Assembly: GCA_963725645.1 (NCBI GenBank)
Contig: CAVRZD010000002.1
Location: forward strand, 310,001 to 374,000
Origin: JALYZC01 sp963725645
Lineage (GTDB): Bacteria > Actinomycetota > Thermoleophilia > Solirubrobacterales > Solirubrobacteraceae
Reading direction: 5' to 3'
DNA length: 64,000 bases
The position numbers and the translations under genes are program-made. The notes below the pieces were generated by a model. It did no database searches, had not been told where the DNA came from, and saw only the letters and a program-made list of their open reading frames with translations. Shown here piece after piece: positions 34,969 to 44,100 of the stretch; the stretch's first letter is position 1, and each line of letters starts with the position of its first letter.

Positions 34969-36330
34969 ATGGCAGGTTTGACGAAGGAACGCCGAGCTGC
35001 GCCGCGCGCGGTCCTGCCCTCAGCCCACGCTGCGGCGGAGCTCCCGCCCGGTCCGCGGCGGCCGGCCTTCCTGCAGACGCTCGAGTGGATCCTCGATCCC
35101 AAGGGCTTCATGACCCGCTGCCAGCGGCGCTACGGCGACACGTTCAGCGTCCAGCTCGGCCCGAGCACCGACGTCGTCTTCCTGTCGGACCCGGCGGCGG
35201 CCGCGGAGGTCTTCCAGGGGCCGCCCGAGCACATGAACATGGGCGACATCAACGGCCTGTTCCGGCGCGTGCTCGGCCGCAACTCCCTGCTCGTGCTCGA
35301 CGGCGCCGAGCACATGCGGCAGCGCAAGCTGCTGCTGCCGCCGTTCCACGGCGATCGCATCGCCCGCCACCGCGAGGCCATGATCCGGGCCGCCGACGAC
35401 GACATCGCGAGCTGGCCGATCGGCGAGCCGTTCGCGCTCCAGCCGCGCATGCAGGCGATGACCTTGAACGTCATCCTGCGCGCGGTCTTCGGCCTCGAGG
35501 ACGGCCCCCGGCGCGACGAGCTGCGGGTCCTGCTCGCACGGCTGCTGGAGCTCAACACCACGATCGCCACGACGCTGCCGCAGCTGCGCATCGAGCTGGG
35601 CGGGCTGACGCCCTGGGGCCGCCTGATGCGGTGCACCGCCGCGGTCGACCGGGCGCTGTACGCCGAGATGGCCCGCCGCCGCGAGGCGGCGCGCCCGGAC
35701 CAGGACGACGTGCTCTCGCTGCTGCTCGAAGCGCAGGACGAGAACGGCGAGCCGATGACCGACAAGGAGATCCGCGACCAGCTCCTGACGATGCTCGTGG
35801 CCGGGCACGAGACGACGGCCACCGCGCTGGCGTGGGCCTTCGAGCGCCTGCTGCGCCATCCGCGCGCCGTGGACCGCCTGCGGGCCGATCTCGAGCGCGG
35901 CGACAGCCGCTATCTCGACGCGGCGATCAAGGAGAGCCTGCGGTTGCGTCCGGTCGTGCCCATCACCGCCCGCAAGCTGTCGGCGCCGCTCGTCGTCGGG
36001 GGCCGGCTGTACGCGCCCGGCACGGTGCTGATGCCCTGCATCTTCCTGTTGCACCGCAACCCGGCGGTGTACGAGGACCCGGACGAGTTCCGCCCGGAGC
36101 GGTTCCTCGACGGCCAGCCCGCGACCTACTCGTGGATCCCGTTCGGCGGCGGCGTGCGCCGCTGCCTCGGTGCGAGCTTTGCCCTGCTGGAGATGCGAAT
36201 CGTGCTCGAGGCCGTCCTGCGGAACCTCGACGTGCGGCCGGCGGAGCGGCGCGACGAGCGAATCGTGCGCCGCGCGTTCACGCTGTCGCCTAAGCGCGGC
36301 GCCCGCGTCGTCGCGACCCGCCGAGCCTGA
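34969..36330 (+). CDS. Cytochrome P450
   Basis: Encodes 453 residues from ATG 34969. All P450 motifs are present: I-helix AGHETT at 278-283, the ExxR pair Glu322/Arg325 in KESLRLRP, the PERF segment and the heme loop FGGGVRRCLG with proximal Cys399. The I-helix acid-alcohol pair is intact, so oxygen activation should work. It is a soluble bacterial type with redox partners encoded elsewhere. Sequence style (FPLLPPFHGDR-like LLPPFHGDRI) resembles P450s acting on fatty or terpenoid substrates, but the substrate is unknown. Confidence 0.95.
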   Translation: MAGLTKERRAAPRAVLPSAHAAAELPPGPRRPAFLQTLEWILDPKGFMTRCQRRYGDTFSVQLGPSTDVVFLSDPAAAAEVFQGPPEHMNMGDINGLFRRVLGRNSLLVLDGAEHMRQRKLLLPPFHGDRIARHREAMIRAADDDIASWPIGEPFALQPRMQAMTLNVILRAVFGLEDGPRRDELRVLLARLLELNTTIATTLPQLRIELGGLTPWGRLMRCTAAVDRALYAEMARRREAARPDQDDVLSLLLEAQDENGEPMTDKEIRDQLLTMLVAGHETTATALAWAFERLLRHPRAVDRLRADLERGDSRYLDAAIKESLRLRPVVPITARKLSAPLVVGGRLYAPGTVLMPCIFLLHRNPAVYEDPDEFRPERFLDGQPATYSWIPFGGGVRRCLGASFALLEMRIVLEAVLRNLDVRPAERRDERIVRRAFTLSPKRGARVVATRRA

Positions 36331-36536
36331 GCGCCCGGCCGATTCCAGCGATCACGGAGGAGAGGAAGAGGTCGAAAGAATGCTGGGGAAACGGGGTCAC
36401 GCGCCTGTTATCGGACGCGTTCGCCCAGGTCGCGAGCAACGCGTAGGGAGGTTTCCTCAGGGTTGAAGATCTATCGTCGGGTGGCGTAGGGCCGGCCCCA
36501 TCAATACGCCATCTTGCGGGGCCGATACCAAACGCT

Positions 36537-38234
36537 GTGAGCGTGCACAGGCCCTCCCGACAGGAGACCGCGCTCGCCGTCCGGACCCTCACTCCCGGGA
36601 TGGCGGCGCGCGCGCAGGCGGCCCTGTTCGCCGCCGCGGGCCTCGTCGGTGCGCTGGGCGTGCTGCTTCCGCACCCGGCGCGCTTCAACGACACCGGCCT
36701 GCTGGCAATCCAGTGCACGTCGCTCGCGGCCGCGTGCGCGCTGCTGATCATCGGGGATCGCACGCCCCGCTGGGTCGCCACCTGCGGGCCCTTCGGCGCC
36801 ACCGCCATGACCTCGCTGGCGATCGTGTTCACCGGCAGGAGTACCAGCGCGTACCTGCTGTTCTACCTGTGGGTCGCGCTCTACGCCTTCTACTTCCTGT
36901 CGGGACGCCAGACCGCGGTGCTGTGCCTCTTCGCGATCGTCAACTACGCGGCGGTGATCATCGGGTCGCGGATGCTCGGCTACACGGCGGGCGGGCTCGA
37001 CGCCAACGAGGACATCCCGGCGTTCGTGCTGATGACCGGGACCTTCGCGGTCGCGGGCGTGTTCCTCGTCACGCTGCGTGAGCGCGTGGGGCGCCTGATC
37101 GACCAGCTGACCGACGCCGCCAGCACCGACCCGCTCACCGGACTGCTCAACCGGCGCGGGTTCCAGAGCGTCATCGACAACGAGCTCGCGCGCTCGGAGC
37201 GCGGCGGGCGCTCCTTCAGCCTGCTCATGTGTGACTGCGACTTCTTCAAGCACCTCAACGACAAGCTCGGCCACCACGCCGGCGACGAGGCGCTGCAGGC
37301 GATCGGACGGTTGCTCGAGGACAACAAGCGCCGCATCGACGTGGCCGCTCGGGTTGGCGGCGAGGAGTTCGCCCTCGTGCTGCCCGAGACAGACCAGCAC
37401 GAGGCGTTCATCGTCGCCGAGCGGCTGCGCAGCCGGTTCGGCGACGGGTTCGCCGACCAGCCCGTGCCCCTCACCTTGAGCCTCGGCGTGGCGACCTATC
37501 CGACCCACGGCCTGACCGCCGACGCCCTGCTCCGCGCCGCCGACGAGGCCCTCTATGCGGCGAAGGCGCTCGGCCGCGATCGCACCGTGCTCTACAGCGC
37601 CGAGGTGCAGGGCATCCTGTCGGTCGGCGAGGGCAAGATGCCCGACCGCGGCCACGCCCACCTCGCCACGGTGCTCAACCTCGCGGAGGCGCTCGACATG
37701 CGCGACACCGGCACCGCGCGCCACTCTCAAACTGTTGGGCGCTACTGCGAGCTGATGGCTCGGGAGCTGGAGCTGGAAGACGACCACGTCGAGCGCGTGC
37801 GGGTCGCGGGCGTCCTCCACGACATCGGCAAGATCGGCGTGCCCGACGCGATCCTGCGCAAGCCCGGTCCGCTGACCGACGAGGAGTACGCCCAGATGCG
37901 CAAGCATCCCGAGATCGGCGCACGGATCCTCGGCGGGGCCGAGCTCGACGACATCCGCGGGTGGATCCTGGCCCACCACGAACGGCCCGACGGCCAGGGC
38001 TACCCCAGCCGGCTGACCGACGGGGAGATCCGGCTCGAGGCGAAGATCCTCGCCGTGGCCGATGCATACGAGGCGATGACCAGCGACCGCGTGTACCGCA
38101 AGGCGATCGGCGCGCAGGCCGCGCGCAACGAGCTCGAGCGCTGCTCCGGCTCGCAGTTCGATCCCGAGGTCGTCGCCGCCTTCCTCCGCGCGCTCGACCA
38201 CGCCGCCGCGCCGTCGACCCCTGGCCGGTCGTAG
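36537..38234 (+). CDS. Membrane GGDEF plus HD-GYP protein (second copy type)
   Basis: Encodes 565 residues from GTG 36537. Six hydrophobic helices (about 25-180) lead to a GGDEF domain with GGEEF active site and an RRID inhibitory site five residues upstream, then an HD-GYP-type domain with VLHDIGK, ILAHHERPDGQGYP and AVADAYEAMTSDR. The domain order equals that of the 29508-31088 protein, and sequence similarity of the two catalytic regions suggests a paralogue. The upstream 206 bases contain no gene. Confidence 0.92.
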   Translation: MSVHRPSRQETALAVRTLTPGMAARAQAALFAAAGLVGALGVLLPHPARFNDTGLLAIQCTSLAAACALLIIGDRTPRWVATCGPFGATAMTSLAIVFTGRSTSAYLLFYLWVALYAFYFLSGRQTAVLCLFAIVNYAAVIIGSRMLGYTAGGLDANEDIPAFVLMTGTFAVAGVFLVTLRERVGRLIDQLTDAASTDPLTGLLNRRGFQSVIDNELARSERGGRSFSLLMCDCDFFKHLNDKLGHHAGDEALQAIGRLLEDNKRRIDVAARVGGEEFALVLPETDQHEAFIVAERLRSRFGDGFADQPVPLTLSLGVATYPTHGLTADALLRAADEALYAAKALGRDRTVLYSAEVQGILSVGEGKMPDRGHAHLATVLNLAEALDMRDTGTARHSQTVGRYCELMARELELEDDHVERVRVAGVLHDIGKIGVPDAILRKPGPLTDEEYAQMRKHPEIGARILGGAELDDIRGWILAHHERPDGQGYPSRLTDGEIRLEAKILAVADAYEAMTSDRVYRKAIGAQAARNELERCSGSQFDPEVVAAFLRALDHAAAPSTPGRS

Positions 38235-38301
38235 CCGGTTCCTCCGTCCCCGGCCGACTTGCACCCCGGAACGTCGTACGTCCAGCCGGGATACTGGAGC
38301 C

Positions 38302-38736
38302 ATGTCGCGGGAGGACATCGAGATCGTCAAGCGGGTGTGGCCCGGCGAGATCGACATGGTCGAGTTCGTCGACGCCGGTGTGCCCTTCGGCGCAGAGGCG
38401 GTCGAGTTGCTCGCCGTGGACGCGGAGGTCGAGTTCCTCACCGGCGCGCAGGGCGTCCCAAACCTCTCCTTCCGCGGGCTCGAGGGCTTCGAGGAGGGGT
38501 GGCGGGACTGGCTGTCCCCGTTCGCGAGCTACATGCTCGAAATCCAGGAGGTCGTCGATGCCGGGGGCGGCGAGGTCCTGGCGCTGACGCACGTGCGCGC
38601 GCGCACGCATCGCGACGACGTGCTGGTCGAGCACGACCCGGCGGCCGTCCTCACGGTCAGGGACGGCAAGGTCGTCCGGGTGCGGTTCTTCCTGGAGCGC
38701 TCGGCGGCGCTCCAAGCCCTCGGGCTGCAGCGGTAG
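38302..38736 (+). CDS. SnoaL/NTF2-like protein
   Basis: Encodes 144 residues of cone-fold character: MSREDIEIVKRVW helix start, the FRGLEGFEEGWRDWL pocket segment and the terminal strands LTVRDGKVVRVRFFLERSAAL, which are typical of SnoaL-like proteins in actinobacteria. Such proteins include cyclases and isomerases but many have no known reaction. GATACT about 6 bases upstream of the ATG may be the -10 box. Confidence 0.8.
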   Translation: MSREDIEIVKRVWPGEIDMVEFVDAGVPFGAEAVELLAVDAEVEFLTGAQGVPNLSFRGLEGFEEGWRDWLSPFASYMLEIQEVVDAGGGEVLALTHVRARTHRDDVLVEHDPAAVLTVRDGKVVRVRFFLERSAALQALGLQR

Positions 38737-38749
38737 CGGCGTTTGGGCG

Positions 38750-39358
38750 TCAGGCGCGCGGCCGGATCGCTCCCACGGCCGCGAGCACCTCGTCGACCGG
38801 GGCGTTGTCGCTGGCGTCCTCCGACAGGTGGGCGTAGCGCACCGAGTCGTCGGGCGCGATGACCAGGACGCCACCGAGCTGGGCCGGGTTGTCCACGAGC
38901 CGTCCCTGGTGCACGGCGATGCTTCCCTGCCGCAGGCGCGACGTCACCGTGTGGCCGATCCCCCGCGCGACGGTGCGCGGGTTCACGAGCTCGGAGAACG
39001 TCGCGATCTTCGCGCCGGCCGCCTCGTAGGCTCGGCGTTCGGGGTCCGAGTACACCGGCAGCGCGATCGACTGCGCGCGCCGGAACTCCTCCGCCTGGCT
39101 CGGCGTGCCCTGCCCGATCACGGCGAGGCGCGCACCGGCCGCCGCGAAGTCGTCGCGGGCGTGGTGCAGCTGCACCGCCTGCGCCCGGCAGAACACGCAC
39201 CCGTAGTGGCGCAGGAGGACCAGGACCGCGGGCTGGTCGCGCCACAGGTCGCCGAGCCGGATCTCGGCGCCTCCTTCGTCCTGGACGACCACGTCCTTGA
39301 ACTCGCCCACGTGACGGGGCGGACGGGTGTGCTGAGGTTCCTTCACGGCTTGCAACAC
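38750..39358 (-). CDS. Peroxiredoxin-like protein (AhpC/TSA_2 or PRXL2 type)
   Basis: A thioredoxin-fold protein with VVVQDEGGAEIRLGDLW, then the redox helix LRHYGCVFCRAQA carrying a CxxC pair, and GARLAVIGQG, typical of the PRXL2/AhpC-TSA_2 group. It probably reduces peroxides or quinones, with an unknown electron donor. GTG 39358 was taken because TACGAT lies 11 bases upstream; in-frame GTG codons at 39385 and 39346 are alternatives. Confidence 0.82.
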   Translation of the reverse strand: MLQAVKEPQHTRPPRHVGEFKDVVVQDEGGAEIRLGDLWRDQPAVLVLLRHYGCVFCRAQAVQLHHARDDFAAAGARLAVIGQGTPSQAEEFRRAQSIALPVYSDPERRAYEAAGAKIATFSELVNPRTVARGIGHTVTSRLRQGSIAVHQGRLVDNPAQLGGVLVIAPDDSVRYAHLSEDASDNAPVDEVLAAVGAIRPRA

Positions 39359-39433
39359 GTGCCGGCAGAATCGTACTGTGCGCACGATGACAAACCGGCG
39401 CTTCGACGGAGGAGGCGCGCTAGATTGCGGCAG

Positions 39434-39925
39434 GTGGAGGGGTCACGCGGATCCGGGGCCGCGCAGGCGAGCGGGAACGTTCGCGCCGGGGTCGACGACG
39501 CGGCCGCGGCGGCGACGCCGGCGCTGCTCGACGGCCTGCGCGAGCGCATGGAGGACGTGCGGGCGCGGCTGAGCACGCTGGCCGCGGCCGCCGAGGCCGA
39601 CGAACCGCCGGCGGGCGGCACGGTGACCGTCCCGGCCGACGTCCTCGAACGCGTCCAGCGCGAGCTCGTCGCGACGCGCGAGCTGCTGGCGGCCGCGATC
39701 GCCGCGCTCGCCGAGTGGCCGGACCCGGCGCGCCGCGACGCCGGCTCGGCGGAACGCGACAGGGCCTGCGTCGTGGCGCTCAACATGGCGCTCAACGGCG
39801 CGCCGTCGCCGGAGGTCGATCGCTACCTCGCCGAGAACTTCGACCTGCCGGACGCCGACCTGATCGTCGCCGAGGCGTACGCGCAGCGCGCGCGGATGCG
39901 CCCCGACGCCGACGCTACTCGGTGA
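39434..39925 (+). CDS. Hypothetical helical protein
   Basis: Encodes 163 residues from GTG 39434, with TAGATT (39421-39426) 7 bases upstream as a leaderless -10 box, which decides the start. The middle (about 30-100) is an amphipathic helix-rich stretch (LLDGLRERMEDVRARLSTLA, then ERVQRELVATRELLAAAIAAL) likely to form a coiled coil. The C-terminal part has ACVVALNMALNGAP and RYLAENFDLPD, which looks conserved. I do not recognise the family. The end overlaps the convergent ABC permease gene by 11 bases. Confidence 0.7.
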   Translation: MEGSRGSGAAQASGNVRAGVDDAAAAATPALLDGLRERMEDVRARLSTLAAAAEADEPPAGGTVTVPADVLERVQRELVATRELLAAAIAALAEWPDPARRDAGSAERDRACVVALNMALNGAPSPEVDRYLAENFDLPDADLIVAEAYAQRARMRPDADATR

Positions 39926-40814
39926 CGCTGAACTCCCAGATCGCGATGCCGAGCATCGCCAGGCCCATCACGAGCACGATGCCGGCCTCGAGCAGTGCCG
40001 GCACGTGCCAGCCGAACCACGTCACGCCCGGGTCGAGCGTCCTCCGGGCCGCGGCGCTGATGTCGAGGTGGCTGAAGACGAGCCGCCGCATCGGATCGAC
40101 CGCGTAGGTCAGCGGGTCGATGCGGTTGAGGAAGGCGAGCCAGCCCGGCAGGTTGGCGACCGGGAACATCGCGCCGGAGATGAAGAACATGGGCATGACG
40201 ACCATCTGCATCAGCCCCATGAACGACTGCATCTGCTTGATGCGGATCGCGACCATGACCCCGAACGCCGTGATGCTGAAGGCCAGGAGCAGCTGGAGCG
40301 CGAAGACGCCGAGGATCAGCGTCGGGCTGTAGGGGATGTCCACCGCCCAGGCGAGGCACAGCAGGATCACGCCCTGGAAGCTCGCCACCGTCGCGCCGCC
40401 GAGGCACTTGCCGATGACGATCGAGCTGCGCCTGACCGGCGCGACCATCATCTCGCGCAGGAAGCCGAACTCCCGGTCCCAGACGATCGACGCCGCCGAG
40501 AACATCGCCGTGAACATCACGGCGAGGCAGAGGATGCCGGGATAGATGAACGTCTTGAGGTTGACCCCGTCGGTGCTCGCGGCGGAGAGCTGCTGAAGCC
40601 CCGTTCCGAGGACGAACAGGAAGAGCAGCGGCTGGACGAGGGCGGTGACGATCCGCAGGCGGTCGTTGATGAAGCGGATCAGCTCCCGGCGCCAGACGAT
40701 CTTGATCGCGCGCAGCTCGCTGCGCCAACTGCGCGCCGGGACGTGGACGCGGACGATCTCCGACGGCGGCGGGGCTTCGGGAGGGGAGAGGCTCCGCTCG
40801 GCGGTCGTGCTCAT
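39915..40814 (-). CDS. ABC-2 type permease (DrrB-like)
   Basis: Encodes 299 residues with six transmembrane helices. The ABC-2 features are LVQPLLFLFVLGTGL near the start, the conserved WDREFGFLREMMVAPV loop with a coupling-helix role and SGAMFPVANLPGWLAFLNRI before the last helices. It pairs with the ATPase encoded directly upstream; the two genes overlap by ATGA. Relatives (daunorubicin-type DrrB) export lipophilic compounds. Confidence 0.92.
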   Translation of the reverse strand: MSTTAERSLSPPEAPPPSEIVRVHVPARSWRSELRAIKIVWRRELIRFINDRLRIVTALVQPLLFLFVLGTGLQQLSAASTDGVNLKTFIYPGILCLAVMFTAMFSAASIVWDREFGFLREMMVAPVRRSSIVIGKCLGGATVASFQGVILLCLAWAVDIPYSPTLILGVFALQLLLAFSITAFGVMVAIRIKQMQSFMGLMQMVVMPMFFISGAMFPVANLPGWLAFLNRIDPLTYAVDPMRRLVFSHLDISAAARRTLDPGVTWFGWHVPALLEAGIVLVMGLAMLGIAIWEFSVTE

Positions 40815-41818
40815 CGCCGAGTCCCCGTGACGACCTGCATGAACATCCGGTTGGCGTCCTTCCCCTGCGACTCCTCGGCGTCGCGGATCGTCGATCCCGT
40901 GTAGGACATGAAGACGTCGTCGAGCGTCGGACGCGAGACGCTCACCGACCGAATCGGCACCCCGAGCTCGGCGAACAGCCGCGGCACGAACTCCGCGCCG
41001 CCGGGCACTCCGAAGGTGACCGCGCCCCCGGCGATCTGCGCGTCGATGCCGAAGTGCTCGGCGAGCGCCCGGATCGCGCCGTCGTCGTCCTCGGTGTCGA
41101 TCGTCACGCGGTCCGCGCCGACGCTGGCCTTGAGCGCTCCCGGGGTGTCGAGGACCACGATCTCACCCCGGTCCATGATCGCGATCCGATCGCAGAACTC
41201 GGCCTCGTCCATGTAGTGCGTGGTCATGAAGATCGTGATGTCCTCCGTCTCCTTGAGCAGCTGGATGTAGCTCCAGATCGAGCTGCGCGTCTGGGGGTCG
41301 AGCCCGATGGTGGGCTCGTCGAGGAACAGGACGCGCGGGGAGTGCATCAGGCCGCGCGCGATCTCCAGCCGCCGCCGCATGCCGCCCGAGAAGGTCGCCA
41401 CCGGCGAGTCCTTGCGCTCCCACAGGCCGACCATCTCGAGCACCTGCCGCATCCGCGCCGGCACCAGCGCGCGCTCGACCCCGTAGAGCTCGGCGTGCAG
41501 GCGCAGGTTCTCGTACGCGCTGAGGTAGCCGTCGAGCGTGGGGTCCTGGAAGACGAGGCCGATGTGGCGGCGAACGTCGTCGCGTTCGCGGACGATGTCG
41601 TAGCCGGCGACCGTGGCGCTCCCCGCCGTGGGCTTGGCCAGCGTGCAGAGCATGTTGATCGTGGTCGACTTGCCCGCGCCGTTCGGGCCGAGGAAGCCGA
41701 ACACCTCGCCGGTCGCGACCTCGAAGTCGACGCCGCGCACGGCCTCGACCTCGTCGAACGACTTGGCGAGCCCGTCGACGACGATCGCCTGGGTCGGGGT
41801 GTCGTTGCCGGGCCGCAT
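40811..41818 (-). CDS. ABC transporter ATP-binding protein (DrrA-like)
   Basis: Encodes 335 residues. Walker A GPNGAGKST at 44-52, Q-loop FQDPTLDGYLS, signature FSGGM at 143-147, Walker B FLDEP at 165-169 and H-loop TTHYMDEAE are all intact. The C-terminal domain is the DrrA-type extension. TACGCT on the minus strand (41827-41832), 8 bases before ATG 41818, is a leaderless -10 box. With the permease it forms a two-gene drug/lipid exporter. Confidence 0.94.
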   Translation of the reverse strand: MRPGNDTPTQAIVVDGLAKSFDEVEAVRGVDFEVATGEVFGFLGPNGAGKSTTINMLCTLAKPTAGSATVAGYDIVRERDDVRRHIGLVFQDPTLDGYLSAYENLRLHAELYGVERALVPARMRQVLEMVGLWERKDSPVATFSGGMRRRLEIARGLMHSPRVLFLDEPTIGLDPQTRSSIWSYIQLLKETEDITIFMTTHYMDEAEFCDRIAIMDRGEIVVLDTPGALKASVGADRVTIDTEDDDGAIRALAEHFGIDAQIAGGAVTFGVPGGAEFVPRLFAELGVPIRSVSVSRPTLDDVFMSYTGSTIRDAEESQGKDANRMFMQVVTGTRR

Positions 41819-41932
41819 TTCCGTACAGCGTACGCCCGACTTCGAGCTCGGCCTCGAGTCGCGAGGCGGTAGCCTCGCGCCAGGGCCCGCGTGCGCCACG
41901 GCCCGCGACACGAAGAGGAAGGCCGAGCCCAC

Positions 41933-42853
41933 TTGTCCATCAGCGCGGAGCTGGGAGAGCAGCGCACCGTCGACACGCCGGCCGGGACGATCGCGTACCG
42001 TGAGCGGGGCGACGGCTCACCGGTGGTCTTCGTCCACGGCGTCGGGGTCAACGGCGACCTCTGGCGCGGCGTCGCGCCGCGGCTCGCCGACGAGCGTCGC
42101 TGCGTCGTGCCGGACCTGCCATGGGGGTCCCACTCGCACCCGCTTCGCGCGGACGCCGACCTGTCGCTGCCGGGGATGGCGCGGATCGTGGCTGACTTCC
42201 TCGCGGAGCTCGAGCTCGCCGACGTCACGATCGTGGCGAACGACACCGGCGGGGCCGTGGCGCAGTCGTTGGTCGGCCGCCACCCCGAGCGGGTCGGAAG
42301 GCTCGTGCTCACTTCCTGCGATGCGTTCGAGAAGTTCCCGCCGACGCCGCAGCGCTACCTCGAGGTCACCGCGCGCTCCCGGGCGCTGATGTGGGTCGTC
42401 GCGTGGTCGGTGCAGTTCAAGTTCGTGCAGCGACTCCCGACGGCGTACGGCTGGGTCACGAGCAGGCCGATCGAGGAGGCCATCATGCGCTCCTACACCG
42501 GTCCGATCCGGACGAACCCGGGCGTCCGGCGCGATCTCATGCGCCTCCTGCGGGCGGTGGACACCCGCTACACCTTCGAGGCGGCCGAGGCCCTGCGCGG
42601 GTTCGACAGGCCCGCGCTCGTCCTGTGGGCGGACGGCGACAGGATCTTCCCGCGGGAGCACGGGCGCAGGCTCGCCGAGCTGCTGCCCCAGGGGCGCTTC
42701 GAGCTCGTGCCGGACTCGCGCACCTTCATCCCCGAGGAGCAGCCCGAGCGGCTCGCCGCGCGCGTGCGCGGCTTCCTCGTCGAGCACGAGCGGGCCGAGA
42801 CGGCGAGCGAGTCGCCGCCTCAATCCTCCTCGCCCTTCGGCGCCGGCTCGTAG
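41933..42853 (+). CDS. Alpha/beta-hydrolase with Asp at the nucleophile position
   Basis: Encodes about 306 residues. A TTG start at 41933 with AGGAAGG upstream is preferred; an in-frame GTG at 41891 would add 14 charged residues. Oxyanion HGVGVNG near 35-41 and the nucleophile elbow read VANDTGGAV, with Asp104 in place of Ser, as in haloalkane or fluoroacetate dehalogenases. However the segment where His is expected reads DSRTFIPEEQPERLA without His. A hydrolytic activity on an alkyl ester or halide is possible but unproven. The end overlaps the convergent RibD-like gene by 34 bases. Confidence 0.8.
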   Translation: MSISAELGEQRTVDTPAGTIAYRERGDGSPVVFVHGVGVNGDLWRGVAPRLADERRCVVPDLPWGSHSHPLRADADLSLPGMARIVADFLAELELADVTIVANDTGGAVAQSLVGRHPERVGRLVLTSCDAFEKFPPTPQRYLEVTARSRALMWVVAWSVQFKFVQRLPTAYGWVTSRPIEEAIMRSYTGPIRTNPGVRRDLMRLLRAVDTRYTFEAAEALRGFDRPALVLWADGDRIFPREHGRRLAELLPQGRFELVPDSRTFIPEEQPERLAARVRGFLVEHERAETASESPPQSSSPFGAGS

Positions 42854-43404
42854 GTGAGGACGACGACGCCGTCAGGACCGACCGGCCTTGCCTCCTTGAG
42901 CCGCACGGCCGCGGGCTTGCTCGTGTCGCCGAAGAGCCGCTTTCCGCTCCCGAGGACGAGCGGAAAGACCATCAGCCGGTACCCGTCCACCAGGCCGTGC
43001 TCCACGAGCGTCTGCACGAGCTGGACGCTGCCCGCGACCAGGATGGCGCCGTCGACCTCCTGCTTGAGCTTGGCCACCTCCGCGGGGACGTCACCCTTGA
43101 TCACGGTCGAGTTGTTCCACTCGGCCTCCTCGAGCGTCGACGAGACGACGTACTTGGGCGCGTTGTTCAGCCTGTCGGCGAACTCGCCTTCCCTCGACGG
43201 CCAGGCAGCGGCGAAGCCCTCGTAGGTCACTCGCCCGAGGAGGTGGGCCTCGGCGTCGAGGACCTCGTCGAGCTTGAACTTGTCGCCCTCGTCGCCGCGG
43301 TTGAACTGGAAGGCCCAGCCGCCGCGGTCGAAGCCCTCGGCTCCGCCCGGGTCCTCCACGCGGCCGTCGAGCGTCACGAATTCGGTCACCACGATCGTTC
43401 CCAT
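42820..43404 (-). CDS. Dihydrofolate-reductase-fold protein (RibD C-terminal family)
   Basis: Encodes 194 residues. The RibD_C/DHFR-like fold is shown by MGTIVVTEFVTLDGRVEDP, LLGRVTYEGFAAAWP, DGAILVAGSVQLVQTL and PLVLGSGKRLF. Members reduce pteridine-like or riboflavin precursors, but many actinobacterial ones are uncharacterised. AGGAGG lies about 8 bases before the ATG, unlike the leaderless genes. It is probably in the same transcript as the YCII gene upstream. Confidence 0.87.
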   Translation of the reverse strand: MGTIVVTEFVTLDGRVEDPGGAEGFDRGGWAFQFNRGDEGDKFKLDEVLDAEAHLLGRVTYEGFAAAWPSREGEFADRLNNAPKYVVSSTLEEAEWNNSTVIKGDVPAEVAKLKQEVDGAILVAGSVQLVQTLVEHGLVDGYRLMVFPLVLGSGKRLFGDTSKPAAVRLKEARPVGPDGVVVLTYEPAPKGEED

Positions 43405-43458
43405 GTCGATCCTCCTGGTCGGTGGTCTTGTCTATGAGACTGGCGGACCGCTTGGGAC

Positions 43459-43527
43459 TCATCGGGCCAGGCGCTGCGCCATACGGTCGAAGCAGGACGA
43501 CCACCCTTCGCCGGCGCGCTCGTACAC
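43459..43527 (-). pseudogene. Remnant of an SRPBCC/AHSA1-type gene C-terminus
   Basis: A 22-codon frame, from GTG 43527 two bases after the YCII stop to TGA 43461-43459, reads VYERAGEGW then FDRMAQRLA, which resembles the C-terminal helix of SRPBCC/AHSA1 proteins. In related operons an SRPBCC gene often accompanies YCII and RibD-like genes, so this may be what remains after a deletion. The short length makes this tentative. Confidence 0.35.
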
Positions 43528-43528
43528 C

Positions 43529-43885
43529 TCACCGCTCCACGATCGGGCGCACCTCGATCGCGCCGCCCATGCGCGCCGCCGGGATCTGCGACGCCAAGTC
43601 GATTGCAGCGTCGAGGTCCTCCGCCTCGAACAGCAGGTAGCCGCCGAGCGCCTCCTTGGTCTCGACGAACGGACCGTCGGTGGTCAGCGTCTTGCCGTCC
43701 TGCACCCGCACGGTGGTGGCCGTCTCGGGCGGCGCCAGCTGGAGGCCGGAGCTGACGTCGGGGTTCTCGTTGATCGCCTTGTACGCGCCGTAGACGGCGT
43801 TCTTCTCGTCGTCGGGCAGGCTCTCCCACGCGTCCGACCCCGGCGTCGGGGTGGAGCCCTGATGGATCAGCAGCATGTACTTCAT
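43529..43885 (-). CDS. YCII-related (DGPF) protein
   Basis: Encodes 118 residues from ATG 43885, with AAGGAGG just upstream. The start MKYMLLIHQG, the central TTDGPFVETKEALGGYLLFE and the following DLDAAIDLASQIP are the DGPF/YCII pattern. Members often sit beside ECF sigma genes, which is not the case here. Function is unknown; a small-molecule-binding ferredoxin-like fold is known for the family. Confidence 0.9.
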   Translation of the reverse strand: MKYMLLIHQGSTPTPGSDAWESLPDDEKNAVYGAYKAINENPDVSSGLQLAPPETATTVRVQDGKTLTTDGPFVETKEALGGYLLFEAEDLDAAIDLASQIPAARMGGAIEVRPIVER

Positions 43886-44100
43886 CGCGTCCTCCTTGTC
43901 GGAATGGTCGCCGATACGACGAACGGGGAGCGACGAAATCGACAGCTCCTCGAAAAGGGCAGGATTCGCCGGCCCCCCTCGACGCCGGCCAAGATGCTTG
44001 ACGGGCGTTGAGCCCTCTGCAAGGCTCGACGCAGGGGCCATGCTTCTCCACTGGACGGGGGCTCCGGGTTGCCATCAGACCAAACACCTCGGAGACGGCA

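Noticed and set aside
36331..36536. Possible riboswitch before the second GGDEF/HD-GYP gene
   Set aside because: I could not fold a convincing c-di-GMP aptamer or other known riboswitch from the sequence.
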